This document shows positions 33,854 to 45,866 of a stretch of DNA of 64,000 bases, piece by piece (the first letter of the stretch is position 1; the number at the start of each line of letters is the position of its first letter). The translations under genes and the position numbers were made by a program. The notes beneath the pieces are model-generated. The model saw only the letters and a program-made list of their open reading frames with translations, made no database searches and was not told the origin of the DNA. This stretch comes from Triops longicaudatus (taxonomy: Eukaryota; Arthropoda; Branchiopoda; Notostraca; Triopsidae), in NCBI GenBank assembly GCA_022885665.1, contig JAGQDJ010000039.1, forward strand, positions 1 to 64,000, written 5' to 3'.

Positions 33854-35528
33854 ATGACGTCTACTCAGGAATATAACTGGGGTCCAGTTTGGACGGCGGG
33901 AAGTTTAATTTTTTTCACATGTGCCAATCTGTTGCTCCGTCACGTAATTCCAGCTTCGGCTCGTCAAACGCCTACTCAGACCTGGAAGTGGAGAAATATT
34001 GCTACTTCGTTTCTGCACTCCCTGATAACCGGGATCGGCGCTTTAGTATGGTACCTACTAAATCCGATTTTAATTCCAATGCCTTATTTTACATCTTTCT
34101 AACTCAAAACAGCTTTTACCAAACTCCGGAGCTAGCTGAAGATGTTATCAACGCCTATTCTGTTCCAGCCCACTTTCTCATGTCTTTTTCGACAGGTGAG
34201 TTCCGAAATCATTAAAACTAAATGTAAATATCAAATACCTCATTTTCTCTCGTTATGGTCATTCCAATGAATGCGGTGTCACACGCATAATATTCCGCCT
34301 TATATAAGCGTGAGAATGCTTTTTACGTTAAGTTGACCCTGTTGCATTTAACCACAATCAGTTTACACTGAACGAGGTCAGAAAGCTCAATAGAAACCTA
34401 AGCTCACGTGTTATACAAGCGCGAGTAAAATTTCCCAAGCTTTATCACCGCATCGATCCGACGCTAACAGTTATGTAATACAGGAGTTTCAGAGGTACCC
34501 ACGATTTCGTAGACTAAACATCCGTCATCTTTACATTGAATCGACCATTGCTTCGTTTGTTGCTTTTCCTTAGGATAGCAACAAAAATTGTTGAATTGAC
34601 TGGAATACAATGAATATTAGAAATAATGTTATACGGCAGTTACAAAGGTGTAGGCATACCCGAAAGGGAGCATTTAGTTACATAACACGTGGCGCGTACA
34701 CGTGACTCGAATCCCGGTGTACGAGCCCCATTGTTCAGTGGAGTCCTGTTATCGTCACGCGATTTTATTACTGTTTATTTATCAGTTTTTCTTTGAAACA
34801 GGTTATTTTATTTACGACTTTTTCGACATGGCCCTCAACCACAGGAAACGGAGCTCTGTTGAGCTTATGATTCATCATATTTGCGTAAAGTTGATAAACT
34901 GCAAAAAAAAGACGAATTAATACGGTATTATGCGAAATTTAGGTGATAGCCTGTTTTGGCTTAACGGTATGGACCAAGTATTACATTGGATACGGTATCG
35001 TGGCCTTGTTAGTGGAGGTGAATAGTGTATTCTTGCATTTACGGCAGCTTTTCCTAATCCAAGGTGTTCCAAAGAATGATTCACTGTACCGCTTTAACAG
35101 CATCATGAATGTGGGTAAGTGGAAGTTTCCGGCGATTAATTGTTCTGTCTTTCATGGGTAACTACATCATTTTTTATTTATTTATTTGCTTACTGTACCA
35201 CTACAGGAACCTTTCTTATGTTCCGTATTATTACACTGGGATGGATGACGCGTTGGCTCGTCGTGCACCGTGATGAAGTACCGTTCTATACCTATACATT
35301 AGGCTGCGTAGGTAAGGCGTAAATATCTCTAACGGGCCGTTTAGCAGCACGCACTAATATTCTGTTTAAACAGCTATGTCGGTCATCACCGTGATGAACA
35401 TTGTGCTATTTTTCCGAATTTTGCATTCGGACTACAACAAGAAAGCGCGTTCCGGCACCAGTGTGGCAAAAGACGGGTTAGAAAACCGTAGCAACGGATT
35501 TGCGAAAGAAAGTGTAAAAACGGAATGA
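33854..35528 (+). CDS. TLC (TRAM-LAG1-CLN8) domain membrane protein, TLCD1/2-like
   Basis: Multi-pass membrane protein of the TLC family; TLCD1/TLCD2 members limit long polyunsaturated phospholipids and affect membrane fluidity. Starts 'MTSTQEYNWGPVWTAGSLIF'. After the first helix comes 'WKWRNIATSFLHSLITGIGA', the family's W-R-N and H-S block. A donor at about 34050 joins to 'CFYQTPELAEDVINAYSVPA' and then 'HFLMSFSTGYFIYDFFDMAL', the core signature, followed by 'SVELMIHHICVIACFGLTVW' (paired histidines). Further exons give 'FLHLRQLFLIQG' and 'GTFLMFRIITLGWMTRWLVV'. The polar C terminus ends 'GFAKESVKTE'. Six exons with a long third intron (about 600 bp). The donor ATG-G-TACC near 34051 was chosen because it alone keeps the frame into CFYQTP. 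Family is firm, exact orthology is not. Confidence 0.82.
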
Positions 35529-36511
35529 AGCTTAATTAGCTATTGAAATAGTTTTTAATTTGGAACCACACGTCCAAAGCGCAAAGCTTCTTTTTAACTA
35601 CAGGGATGTTATCATAATTGTACGCATTGTTATGTACTCCTATAAAGGGGACCAGTTTTCCATTTCGGGACGCCGAGTTTATCGTTTTTGCGTTTTTCGC
35701 AAAGCTTTTTCGCCTTGGTGAGGAAAAGAAGGGGAGTGTTTTGTTTTTGCTGGCCAGTCTCGTACAAATCGCAAACTCTAATATTTTGCCTGTTTCAATC
35801 AAATACTGGCCTTGCTGAAAGCACAAGAAGAACGTTACTGAAATAGACTCAAATATTTTTAAGAGACTAAACTTGTGTGCAATTTTGTGTGTTGTAAGGT
35901 CCAAACCTGCCCTTACCAAAAATCTATGCGACAAATACCCATAGTTGTGCTCCTCAGCGTTGCTAATAAAATGAAGCATTTTGTAAGATATGCAACATAA
36001 AATGAACAAGTACAGTACTGGCTGTTGTTTTTTGCATAAATTTATACCATTCCGTAATTTTCTTTCTCACAAATTTCGTTTCTTAATGAACACTTCCCGT
36101 AAGCAATACAGTTTAAAAAAAAAAATAATAATAATAAACCAACTGTAACGAAGCGAATTTCATCAAAGGAATAAATAAGGAACCCATGTAAAGACTACAC
36201 GAATTCAGTGACTCCATCCAATTACTGCTACTACGTAGGATTACTGATCATGATTAACAACTATTAAGTAATTAAACATGCTACTGTTACTTTCTGGCTC
36301 ACCGTAAGCTTTGTGTGCTCGTTTTCAATTCGCACTCCACATTAAAATTTCTTAGAAGCTGGTTTTTGGCACTGATGAGAATATTTAATTATTACACAAC
36401 CGTCATATCCACGGTTTATTGTACTTCCTTCCCAGTGTCATAGTAATATTTTAAAATTTAATTTTTTAAGATGTAATTTTTAAAAGTTGAGTATTAAACA
36501 GCAACTTATGC
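35529..36511. other. Intergenic, convergent 3' ends; one weak minus-strand ORF
   Basis: Lies between the convergent TLC gene and acyl-CoA synthetase. A 157-codon minus-strand frame runs 36009-35536, with a plausible splice acceptor inside (TGCTTTCAG before codon QGQYLIE). It has no recognisable domain and overlaps the expected 3' UTRs. I treat it as unproven. A short AT-rich (AAT)n tract is near 36116-36135. Confidence 0.4.
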
Positions 36512-38875
36512 TTAAATTCGAGAATACAATGAACGAAGTTCACGACGAAGAATTTTTCCACTTGCCGACTTCGGAACAGCGTCTAAGAATGTCACGCCGC
36601 CACGCAGCTTTTTGTAGTGGGAAACCTGACCTAGGGATGCGAAACACATAATTAGTCCACTACGCATCCGTGCCTAAAATGAATTACCTTCGACGAATTT
36701 TTGCACTTGCTCTTCAGTTAATGAAGAACCAGGTTTGCGTACGACAAAAGCTTTTGGGACTTCACCGACCTCTTCGTTGGCTATGCCAATAACAGCGGCG
36801 TCAGCAATATCTGAATGGGTTAGCAAAATAGCCTCCAGCTCAGCAGGTGGGACCTAAAGTATCATTTACAAGTAAGTCCAAAATCTAACACATGGTTAAA
36901 TTAACACGGTGTTTTTCTTGGGCTGTTCTGGAGCATCTTTTTCTACCTCATCTGGCATCAAAAGACGTGGTACCGTACCTGCATTCCTTTATACTTAATA
37001 AGTTCTTTAATCCGGTCGCAAATGTAAAACCACCCGTCAGTGTCGTAATAACCAATATCTCCTGAATGTAACCAGCCATCATTGTCGACCATTTCTCCAG
37101 TGGCCGAAGCATTTCCTTTGTAACCTTTCATGACCATTGGCCCTCTCATCCAAATTTCGCCTTCCTGGTTCGGCCCCAAAGCTCGACCCGTGTTGAGATC
37201 GGTGACTTTAACTTCGAACGTCGGTAGTACTATGCCGACGCTTCCGTTATGGGCGTTTGGCGTTGCAAGTACAGCCAACGTCGTTTCGGTCATACCATAT
37301 GCTTGGATGATCTCGACCTTGTGTTTCTCCGTCAATTCTTGGATAATACCCAAACTCAACGGCGCCGCGGAACATACGATTCTTTTCAGGGACTTTAGGT
37401 TGTACTGATCTACCAAAGGATGCTTTGCTAGTAGTAGAGCAACGGGTGGCACCAACGGAACTCTGCTTACCTTGGGGAAAATAATAAGTTAACACGAGGG
37501 TATGTTTGTCAGTAAAACGACCCAAGTGAACGGCCCGAAGTAGGCAAAAAGCTAAGTTATCATTATATAAAGCCTGACTGTGTACACGTAATATTCGAGA
37601 AAGGATGATGAGGGACAAACATTACTAACATAAGTATCACGAAGTTGGCGTAGAGGGTTTTCGCTTGGGTTGTTCAATAGACGATATCCTGTAATACATG
37701 ACGTGCAAAATAACGCACTTGGAATTCCTGGATGGCTTGCAGCATTCCAGGTAGTGTGAATTTCGATAGAATAACTAGCTGTGATCCAAACGCCAGGCTG
37801 TTAAGGTTCAACATACAGCCATATTGGTGGAAAAAGGGCAAGAAGCCCAAAACAACATCGTTTTTGGTGTGACCTGCCCAATGTCTTGACGAAAAATAAT
37901 AATTAGTTTAAATTTATTGGAGGGAGATATAAACTGACTTGTACTGCAGAAGAGCGGTGTTGATATTACGATGTGTTAGCATTACGCCTTTGGGAAAACC
38001 TGTTGTTCCGCTGGAGAAAGGCATCATGCACACATCGGAAGTACAGTTGATATCCGGCTTCGTGTAATTTTCCGGAATCACTTGGTTTAAGCAGTATCCG
38101 AGGCCGAATATGTTTTCTTGTTTCCCTTCCGTGTCCACAACCACGATTGGCAGCCGTGCCAGAAGTTTCATAGTTTGCAAAGTAGGGAGAAAGTCTTTCA
38201 TACACACGATCGCAACCGGCTCGATAATGTTGAATACGTGTTGCAATTCCCCTTAAAAAATGAGACTGAGCTAGGGCTACGAATAATTACAAAACGTCAA
38301 AGAATATTGTACACTGTAGATGGAAACTTACTCGCATTGTAAGCTGGGTTTACGAAACTAGCCGTAGCGCCGCAAAGTGTAACCCCCAAAGAAGCTATGG
38401 AAAACTCGATGCGATTGGGCAATGCAATTGCCACTCTCTGACCCGGCCGTAAACCCAAAATTTTCTGCAAACTCGCCGCCAGACGGTAACAGTCTTGACG
38501 GACTTGCCCAAATGCAACGGAGCGTTTTGATTCCACCTCGATCTAAAAAATAATTTCATTCCAAAGAAGAATTGTTTAGCTGCTTGTTGTGCAAACTTTT
38601 CAGATTTACACACCAAGCACACACGATTTTCGCCGAATTTAGAACCCAGTTGGAGTACCAGTTCGGGTAGCGGTACCTCAGGAACGTGCAATTTTGGGAA
38701 ATTCGTGGCTCGTTGAATTTTGCTTCCTTGAAAAAAAAATGGATCTTGAGATGTTGAAAAATTAATGTAATGGTAGTCATGATTTTTTAATGTTATTGTT
38801 ATTGTCAATTTCTAGTACGAATTATCCAGTTAATGACATTATCGTTTAAATATACGTACCGTCGTCGCAATTCAT
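36512..38875 (-). CDS. AMP-forming acyl-CoA synthetase (4-coumarate-CoA ligase / luciferase-like)
   Basis: ANL-superfamily enzyme that adenylates a carboxylic acid and transfers it to CoA. The first coding exon is tiny ('MNCDD', 38875-38861), joined in phase to '[20 protein letters not shown]'. The nucleotide motif is '[19 protein letters not shown]'. Then come '[15 protein letters not shown]', '[20 protein letters not shown]', '[20 protein letters not shown]' and the C-terminal catalytic lysine region '[19 protein letters not shown]'. All core motifs are kept. The last three residues, SRI, fit a relaxed peroxisomal PTS1 signal; arthropod relatives of this type are often peroxisomal, but import is inference. 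About eight exons. Head to head with an SDR gene 1.15 kb away. Substrate cannot be read from sequence. Confidence 0.9.
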
Positions 38876-40028
38876 CGTTTACTATTCTTAAACGACCAGT
38901 TGCAGAAAGCACTATCTGGATAAACTACGGTTGCCGGTAGGAATGAGCTTAGCAACACAATCGGTTTTTCTCCACGTTAAAGAAAAAGCGTAGAATTACA
39001 AGTTTTCTTGTCGCCTAACCTCTAAGCACACCAGACAAATTTAAATTGTGTGCAAAAACGCCTACAATTTAGTTGTTAACTTAGGAAACAAACCAGTAAC
39101 TAACTGCGTAGTATGTACTACGCAGTACGGTACAGTGCGTAGTGCAGCCTGGCAGGTTTAGCAAAGAAACGTAGTGCCACATACTCAACCCTCGCGCCTT
39201 CTTTATGCAGTACGTAGAAACCTACGCAAAATTCATAGTCTAACAGCGTATGCATTTCTGCCATGCCGATTTTGGCAATGCGATTAAGGAACTGCAACTT
39301 TACAAAATAAAAAAAAAATCAGACGATAAGCGTTCAGAAACATCATGAGATATGTCTTAAAGGTCAGACTCGATAATAGAGTTAATGTAAACATGACTTG
39401 TCGTTATACAGGCATGTCCCAGAAAACAAATGTTAAAGGAAGTCCTTAAAAGCCTGAATCAATGCTGGTTGGGTTTTCGAAGTAAAATCCACACTGAATG
39501 GCTGTAAGGTGGCCGTGGGTGGATTCTAGTAGCAAGCAGGTTACCCCAGAGAGATAGTATACATACTCAGCGCTTGTTCTCGAGGTTCCCCCCTAACATG
39601 AAGGCAGGGCATTCTTCTAAGAGGGACGAACCTGGAAGCAAAAGAGCCTCGGACACTTGGTCCATAAGCGAAAGGACTTTTCGTCTCTGTATACTCGGTG
39701 TATTTGATGAACAGCAGCATCAACGTTGACTAGAGCTGCTCTGAGATTACAATCAGATGTTCTTCAGCGCATGCTTTTAACACTATCTACATATATCTAA
39801 TACCTACTATCTAATATCTTATTTTTCCGTTTATCTAGTCAGGTCCCCTCTACATTACAAAATGCTACAGTGCTTGAAAGTTGAAACTCTCGACTGCGGC
39901 ACATGTTCGAGAAATTAATCCTTCCGCACTTCTAACATTTTTAAAATTCTGTGCCGAAAGAGGCCGCTGACATCAGTAATTTGTTTGTTTTGCACCTGGG
40001 TACAACACGTGGAGAGCACTCACAAAGG
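38876..40028. other. Divergent intergenic region with a 22-bp palindrome
   Basis: Separates the acyl-CoA synthetase and SDR start codons. A near-perfect palindrome occupies 39104-39125 (10-bp arms CTGCGTAGTA around TG). CTACGCA/TGCGTAG-like words recur up to about 39235. A 60-codon minus-strand frame at 39541-39723 is not recognised. No gene assigned. Confidence 0.5.
39104..39125. repeat. 22-bp palindrome CTGCGTAGTA-TG-TACTACGCAG
   Basis: Ten-base arms are exact inverted complements around TG. It lies in the divergent region between the acyl-CoA synthetase and SDR genes, 251 bp upstream of the synthetase start. Could be a binding site for a dimeric regulator or a small hairpin; nothing more can be said. 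Confidence 0.7.
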
Positions 40029-41263
<1,235 letters not shown>

Positions 41264-41341
41264 AAAGTTACATTCCGGCAGTTGAGAGAAATATGTCTTT
41301 CGTTCAACATCAAAATTAACGCAAATATTTATAAGACATAT

Positions 41342-43245
41342 TCAGAAGAACTGTTTAGCTGTATTGAGAACTGTTAGGCCTTCAGCATGCAACTCGCCAC
41401 CTGGCAAATATGGCAGTGTTAATTCACGTAGTGCAATACAAACTCGGCGTTCTTGCACATCCTCTCTTAGCACCGAATGTTCCCAGTTATAACGAGCGTC
41501 ACCGTGTATGACCATTAAGGAACCAGCCGGCATTGGAAAGCGTACGAGTCTTTTCTCGAGTGTAGGATGAACGTCAAAACCCATTTTCTTGGCGTCGTCC
41601 AGGTTGTACTTCTCACTCGATCCGGCGTAGTTGGTCAGCGTTAGGACGGCGTAGCCAATCAGGTTAACTGTAACGATTCTCTCGCCCCATATCCAACAGT
41701 CGTCTATATGCGGCTCGATTGAAGCTCCTCGACTGGGATCATACTCCAAGCTGCATTGCTCAACGGTGAAATAGTCCTTTAATATGTCCACCTGGGCTAG
41801 TTTCTCGTACAATGGCTGCGTGAATTGAGGGAAACCCTTAAAGTCGTCCAGACGCAACTTGCGTTTCTTGAAGTTAGCTTTCGGACCAAAGTTCTGGGGG
41901 AAAAAAGGTAAAAAAGGGACATGAATATTAGTTCAAAGTAAACTAATGAACTCTATTCAATTAAAAGCGAACGTTGAAAAATGCATTGACCGGGAATCGA
42001 ACCCGGGCCGCCCGCGTGGCAGGCGAGCATTCTACCACTGAACCATCGATGATTCTTGTCTAATGCCACGCATGTAAATAGCCAGGGCGACAAAGTGGTG
42101 CGAACTTAATTAAAATTAACACAAAAAAGAGCAAATTATTTCGCCAAGCAAAAAGATGCATCGACCGGGAATCGAACCCGGGCCGCCCGCGTGGCAGGCG
42201 AGCATTCTACCACTGAACCATCGATGCTTAATGACTATTGCCACGGACGTATTCACGAACCGCGGCACACTGGTACGAACTTAATTAAAATTAACACAAA
42301 AAAGAGCAAATTATTTCACCACGCAAAAATATGCATCGACCGGGAATCGAACCCGGGCCGCCCGCGTGGCAGGCGAGCATTCTACCACTGAACCATCGAT
42401 GCTTCTTGTCTAATGCCACGCACGTAAATACCAACGGCGACAAAGTGGTGCGAACTTAATTAAAATTAGCAACAAAAGAGCAAATTATTTCACCACGCAA
42501 AAAGATGCATCGACCGGGAATCGAACCCGGGCCGCCCGCGTGGCAGGCGAGCATTCTACCACTGAACCATCGATGCTTCTTGTCTAATGCCACGCACGTA
42601 AATACCAACGGCGACAAAGTGGTGCGAACTTAATTAAAATTAGCAACAAAAGAGCAAATTATTTCACCACGCAAAAAGATGCATCGACCGGGAATCGAAC
42701 CCGGGCCGCCCGCGTGGCAGGCGAGCATTCTACCACTGAACCATCGATGCTTGAAATAGTATCACAAAATAATACCTGCTTCCTGCGTCCGCTTTGCGAT
42801 AATTCCCATTCCACAGTATCAAATAAGTTCATGAAACGATTCGCTTCTTCTTTGCTTAAAAAGTCCTCCTAATTAATGCATAAAATTAAAATAATACACC
42901 AGACTTCTTGCATTTGCGTATTCATACTATTATAAGCATCCCAGGGAAAGGAATGGGATCTCCTGAGTGATTCGGATGAAGATTGTCAGCTTCACTCCAA
43001 CCAGGGTAAGCTTTCGAACACTTAGGACAGTAGATGAAGGCTGGGTAATCCTAATTCACGTATTAATTATTGCAATGTAATTTATTGGACATGTAATTAT
43101 TGATACCGGTAAGTACTGCATGTTACAAAAGTCTTACTTTGTAAGTTTCCCTACACGGAACGGTAGGGACAATGCCGTATTCATTTTCACACCACAAACA
43201 GGAACGAAAAGACTTACAACCACATGGTCTATCTGTACCTGCCAT
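41342..43245 (-). CDS. ALKBH4: Alpha-ketoglutarate-dependent dioxygenase ALKBH4
   Basis: AlkB-family Fe(II)/2-oxoglutarate dioxygenase; the human protein demethylates actin K84 and is linked to DNA 6mA. Starts at 43245 with 'MAGTDRPCGCKSFRSCLWCE', the cysteine-rich ALKBH4 N terminus, followed by 'FIYCPKCSKAYPGWSE'. Then 'EDFLSKEEANRFMNLFDTVE', 'NFGPKANFKKRKLRLDDFKG' and the catalytic core: HxD in 'EPHIDDCWIWGERI', distal His in 'YNWEHSVLRED', and Arg for 2-oxoglutarate in 'ERRVCIALREL'. The intron between 'SQSGRRKQ' and 'NFGPKANF' (41894-42775, 882 bp, unusually long for this locus) holds the tRNA-Gly array on the same strand. The start codon is 234 bp from that of the septin gene on the other strand. 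Confidence 0.94.
41982..42052 (-). tRNA. tRNA-Gly(GCC), degenerate copy
   Basis: Same 71-nt body, GCC anticodon loop and T loop as the four copies to its right. Two acceptor-stem changes break pairs: position 1 is U opposite C72, and position 68 is A opposite C5. A T5 run follows the 3' end. Probably a pseudogene or poorly expressed copy. Confidence 0.8.
42157..42227 (-). tRNA. tRNA-Gly(GCC)
   Basis: 71-nt cloverleaf starting GCATCGATGGTTCAGTGGTA, anticodon loop CTGCCACG with GCC, T arm GGGTTCGATTCCC, and a fully paired GCATCGA/TCGATGC acceptor stem. Internal A and B boxes are canonical. A T5 Pol III terminator follows immediately. Confidence 0.98.
42332..42402 (-). tRNA. tRNA-Gly(GCC)
   Basis: Identical in sequence to the copy at 42157-42227, with a paired acceptor stem and a T5 terminator just after the 3' end. 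Third unit of the intronic array. Confidence 0.98.
42506..42576 (-). tRNA. tRNA-Gly(GCC)
   Basis: Fourth unit of the array, same 71-nt sequence. Its spacer to the fifth unit is identical to the spacer between units three and four. Confidence 0.98.
42680..42750 (-). tRNA. tRNA-Gly(GCC)
   Basis: Fifth and outermost unit, same 71-nt sequence; its 5' flank (ttgaaatagt) is not shared with the other units, so the array ends here, 25 bp from the ALKBH4 splice donor. Confidence 0.98.
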
Positions 43246-43340
43246 TGTTACGTAATATTAAACAACTAAAATTTATTCATTTGATGTTCCCGTGCCGATA
43301 AGTCACCGCCTGTTTCTAAATATTGATATTTTATTTCAGC

Positions 43341-43353
43341 TATCGATATCGAC
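43341..43353 (+). promoter_or_regulatory. DRE-like motif TATCGATATCGAC in ALKBH4/septin divergent promoter
   Basis: Contains TATCGATA, the Drosophila DREF-binding element of housekeeping promoters. It lies about 96 bp from the ALKBH4 start and 126 bp from the septin start. The same 13-mer occurs at 50760-50772 upstream of Sex-lethal. Function is inferred from Drosophila. Confidence 0.55.
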
Positions 43354-43478
43354 CACAGGTAGAAGGCTTATCTGTCGTAATCGATTCTATTATAAAACGG
43401 GTGGGCTTTGTTTATAGTGCCGTTTTGCACTTCTGAGAGCTTTTTCCTGCCACAAACGTCTCACGAGCGTTTTTAAAT

Positions 43479-45450
43479 ATGTCACAAGAATCAGTGAAAA
43501 GTGGAAGTAACGTAAGTTCCTTTGTCATTTGTTTGTTTTCATTAAGCGTATACATTAGCAAGGCGTTGGCTATCCTGGAAGAATTTGGTAGAACGCTTTG
43601 TAACAGCCAATTATGTTTTTATATTTCTAGTTCACAAATCCAGAAATACCAGGCTACGTTGGATTTGCGAATTTACCTAATCAAGTGCACCGAAAATCCG
43701 TTAAAAAGGGTTTCGAATTTACATTGATGGTAGTCGGTAAGTGATGTTCCCGTTTTAAAGTTCCGTATAGTCGCCTTCATCAAGCCCGGCTAGCTCAGTC
43801 GGTAGAGCATGAGACTCTTAATCTCAGGGTCGTGGGTTCGAGCCCCACGTTGGGCGGAAATATTTTTTGAGATTTTCTTCTTAAGTTTACGCTGTTTTAC
43901 TGGCGTTTTGCTCGTCTGCTTGTTTTACGTATAATCCAGTTGTTTAAATATACCTTGGTTAATCAAATTTGTTTTTCCTATATGCTCAACAGGTGAGACC
44001 GGCTTGGGCAAGTCTACTCTGGTCAATAGCCTCTTTTTAACCGATCTTTATCCGGAGCGAATCATTCCTAGCGTTGCAGGTAATTACCTCAGGTAAAATT
44101 ATTTCCCTTAATTAACGGCGGTTTCGTTTGTGTAGATCGTATCAAACAGACCGTGAAATTGGATGCGTCTACAGTGGAAATCGAAGAGCGCGGAGTAAAA
44201 CTCCGCCTCACGGTCGTTGACACTCCCGGATATGGAGACGCTATTGACAATACAGACTGGTAAAATTTAGATAAATTTGTAACTTGAAGAGTTTTAACAC
44301 CGTAAGTTTTTTAAAGTTTCAAGTCAATTATCCAGTACATTGATGATCAGTTTGAGCGCTACTTACGCGACGAAAGTGGATTGAACCGCAGAAACATAAT
44401 CGACAATCGTGTTCATTGTTGCTTTTATTTTATTGCTCCTTATGGACATGGGTAAGGAGACTATAATATCTTCTTAATTGTAATCAAATAATTATGTGTA
44501 ACTTTTATGTGTGTCATATTAGACTGAAGCCTTTAGATATCCAGTTCATGAAAATGCTTCATCATAAAGTCAACATTGTGCCTGTCATTGCAAAGGCCGA
44601 TATGCTCACCAAAAAAGAAGTCGCTCGACTCAAGCAACGAGTAGGAATGATTTCTGCTTTCTTAAGAATATCTATCAAAAATTTGTATCGTAAATGTCTT
44701 TTGTGAATATATTGCAATTCTATCCTATCTGCAATTCCACAGGTTATGGAAGAAATCCAAGCAAATGGAATCCGTATTTACTGCATTGCCGACTGTGACA
44801 GCGATGAAGACGAGGACTATAAAGAGCAAGTATGTCTTTGTCAGCTATTCGAGCGCAGTTGCATATTTTTTTTCTGTACAGGTAAAACAACTCAAAGAAG
44901 CTGTCCCATTTGCTGTCTGTGGCGCAAATACGCTTTTAGAAGTACGTGGCAAAAAAGTCCGCGGACGTCAGTATCCATGGGGTGTCGTTGAGGTGGAAAA
45001 CCCCGAACATTGCGATTTTATTAAGCTCAGGACCATGCTCATGTAAAAGTGACCTTCTTTACTTTTTCCAATATTTGCACGTGAAGTATACTGCAATTTA
45101 AATTATGTTTACTGTTTTGCCCTTATGTTGTGTATTTACTATTTTGTTTGTAGTACGCACATGCAAGACTTACAGGAAGTGACACAGGATGTTCATTATG
45201 AGAACTATCGCTCGGAACGACTTGCCAAAGGCGTCAGCAGCAGTAGGAAAAATACGTAATTATACTCGTAACCATTTTGAAAGTAGCAGTCTATGAGTTT
45301 TTTTACGATAGGGTGTCTGGTACCGTATCGACCCCGGAGACGCCTGTATCAGAGAAAGACCGAATTTTGCAAGAAAAAGAAGCCGAGTTACGCCGAATGC
45401 AACAGATGCTTGCCCAGATGCAAGCTCAGATGCAGCAACAAGCTCCTTAA
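43479..45450 (+). CDS. Septin, SEPT2 group (Drosophila Sep1-like)
   Basis: Filament-forming GTPase of the cell cortex and cytokinesis. The first coding exon is 11 codons ([11 protein letters not shown]), joined to '[20 protein letters not shown]'. G1 is '[15 protein letters not shown]'; the switch region carries '[20 protein letters not shown]' (G3 DTPG); G4 is '[12 protein letters not shown]' (AKAD). The septin-unique element is present ('[20 protein letters not shown]', '[20 protein letters not shown]', 'YENYRSERL'). A predicted coiled coil ends the protein ([20 protein letters not shown]). The T residue and '[10 protein letters not shown]' region match the SEPT2 group. About ten exons; the second intron contains a tRNA-Lys gene on the same strand. 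Confidence 0.95.
43784..43856 (+). tRNA. tRNA-Lys(CTT)
   Basis: 73-nt cloverleaf GCCCGGCTAGCTCAGTCGGT..., anticodon loop ACTCTTAAT with CTT, T arm GTGGGTTCGAGCCCCAC, acceptor stem closed with two G-U pairs, discriminator G. A T6 run six bases downstream would end Pol III transcription. Lies inside an intron of the septin gene, same strand. Confidence 0.98.
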
Positions 45451-45866
45451 GGAGTAAAATGGGAAACAAGTGCCAAAAAAGACCTTAAAGTCATCTTTGG
45501 AAATAAAAAAGGGAGCGTTTTTAAAGAAACTCTTACACCAAACTAAGTCTTTATGGTTTCTCTCTGAAGAAAGACAACCTGTAATCCATTTGCTTGATAT
45601 TTCCAGTATCTGTACTTTTCCACTTTCAAAGTTCCTTTCTTTCGAGGACGATGGAAACGTGTATTCTGCTGTGCTTGCCCATTGGGGAAAACTGCAATAC
45701 AACTTGAATCCTTTTTTTTCGCTAACCGGAGCCTGGGAGGCACTTGTGTTTGATGATACGTTTAGTGCACCTAGCAAAAGAGCAAGAGCGTGTTCCACGT
45801 ATAGAGGATTTCATTTTTTAACTTGTGACAGCCTTACTTTTTAGCATTTGGACTGACGGAATATTC
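45451..45866. other. Septin 3' UTR and promoter of the one-TM protein gene
   Basis: Frames open on both strands here (45470-45844 plus, 45388-45798 minus), but they overlap each other and the septin 3' end and carry no known domain. Best read as untranslated sequence. Confidence 0.45.

Larger units (their letters stand above)
41960..42750 (-). repeat. Tandem array of a ~174-bp unit, each carrying tRNA-Gly(GCC)
   Basis: Five tRNA-Gly copies start every 175, 175, 174 and 174 bp. Spacers share 'gtgcgaacttaattaaaatt' and 'gagcaaattatttc'. The spacers between copies 3-4 and 4-5 are identical, pointing to recent duplication or gene conversion. The array is entirely within one ALKBH4 intron. Confidence 0.93.

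Noticed and set aside
41960..42750. Regularly spaced direct repeats resembling a CRISPR array
   Set aside because: The repeat is a tRNA-Gly gene with T5 terminators in an animal intron; spacers are nearly identical to each other, not unique.
45388..45844. Overlapping frames of 136 (minus) and 124 (plus) codons
   Set aside because: They overlap each other and the septin 3' end; neither has a known domain. Best read as septin 3' UTR.
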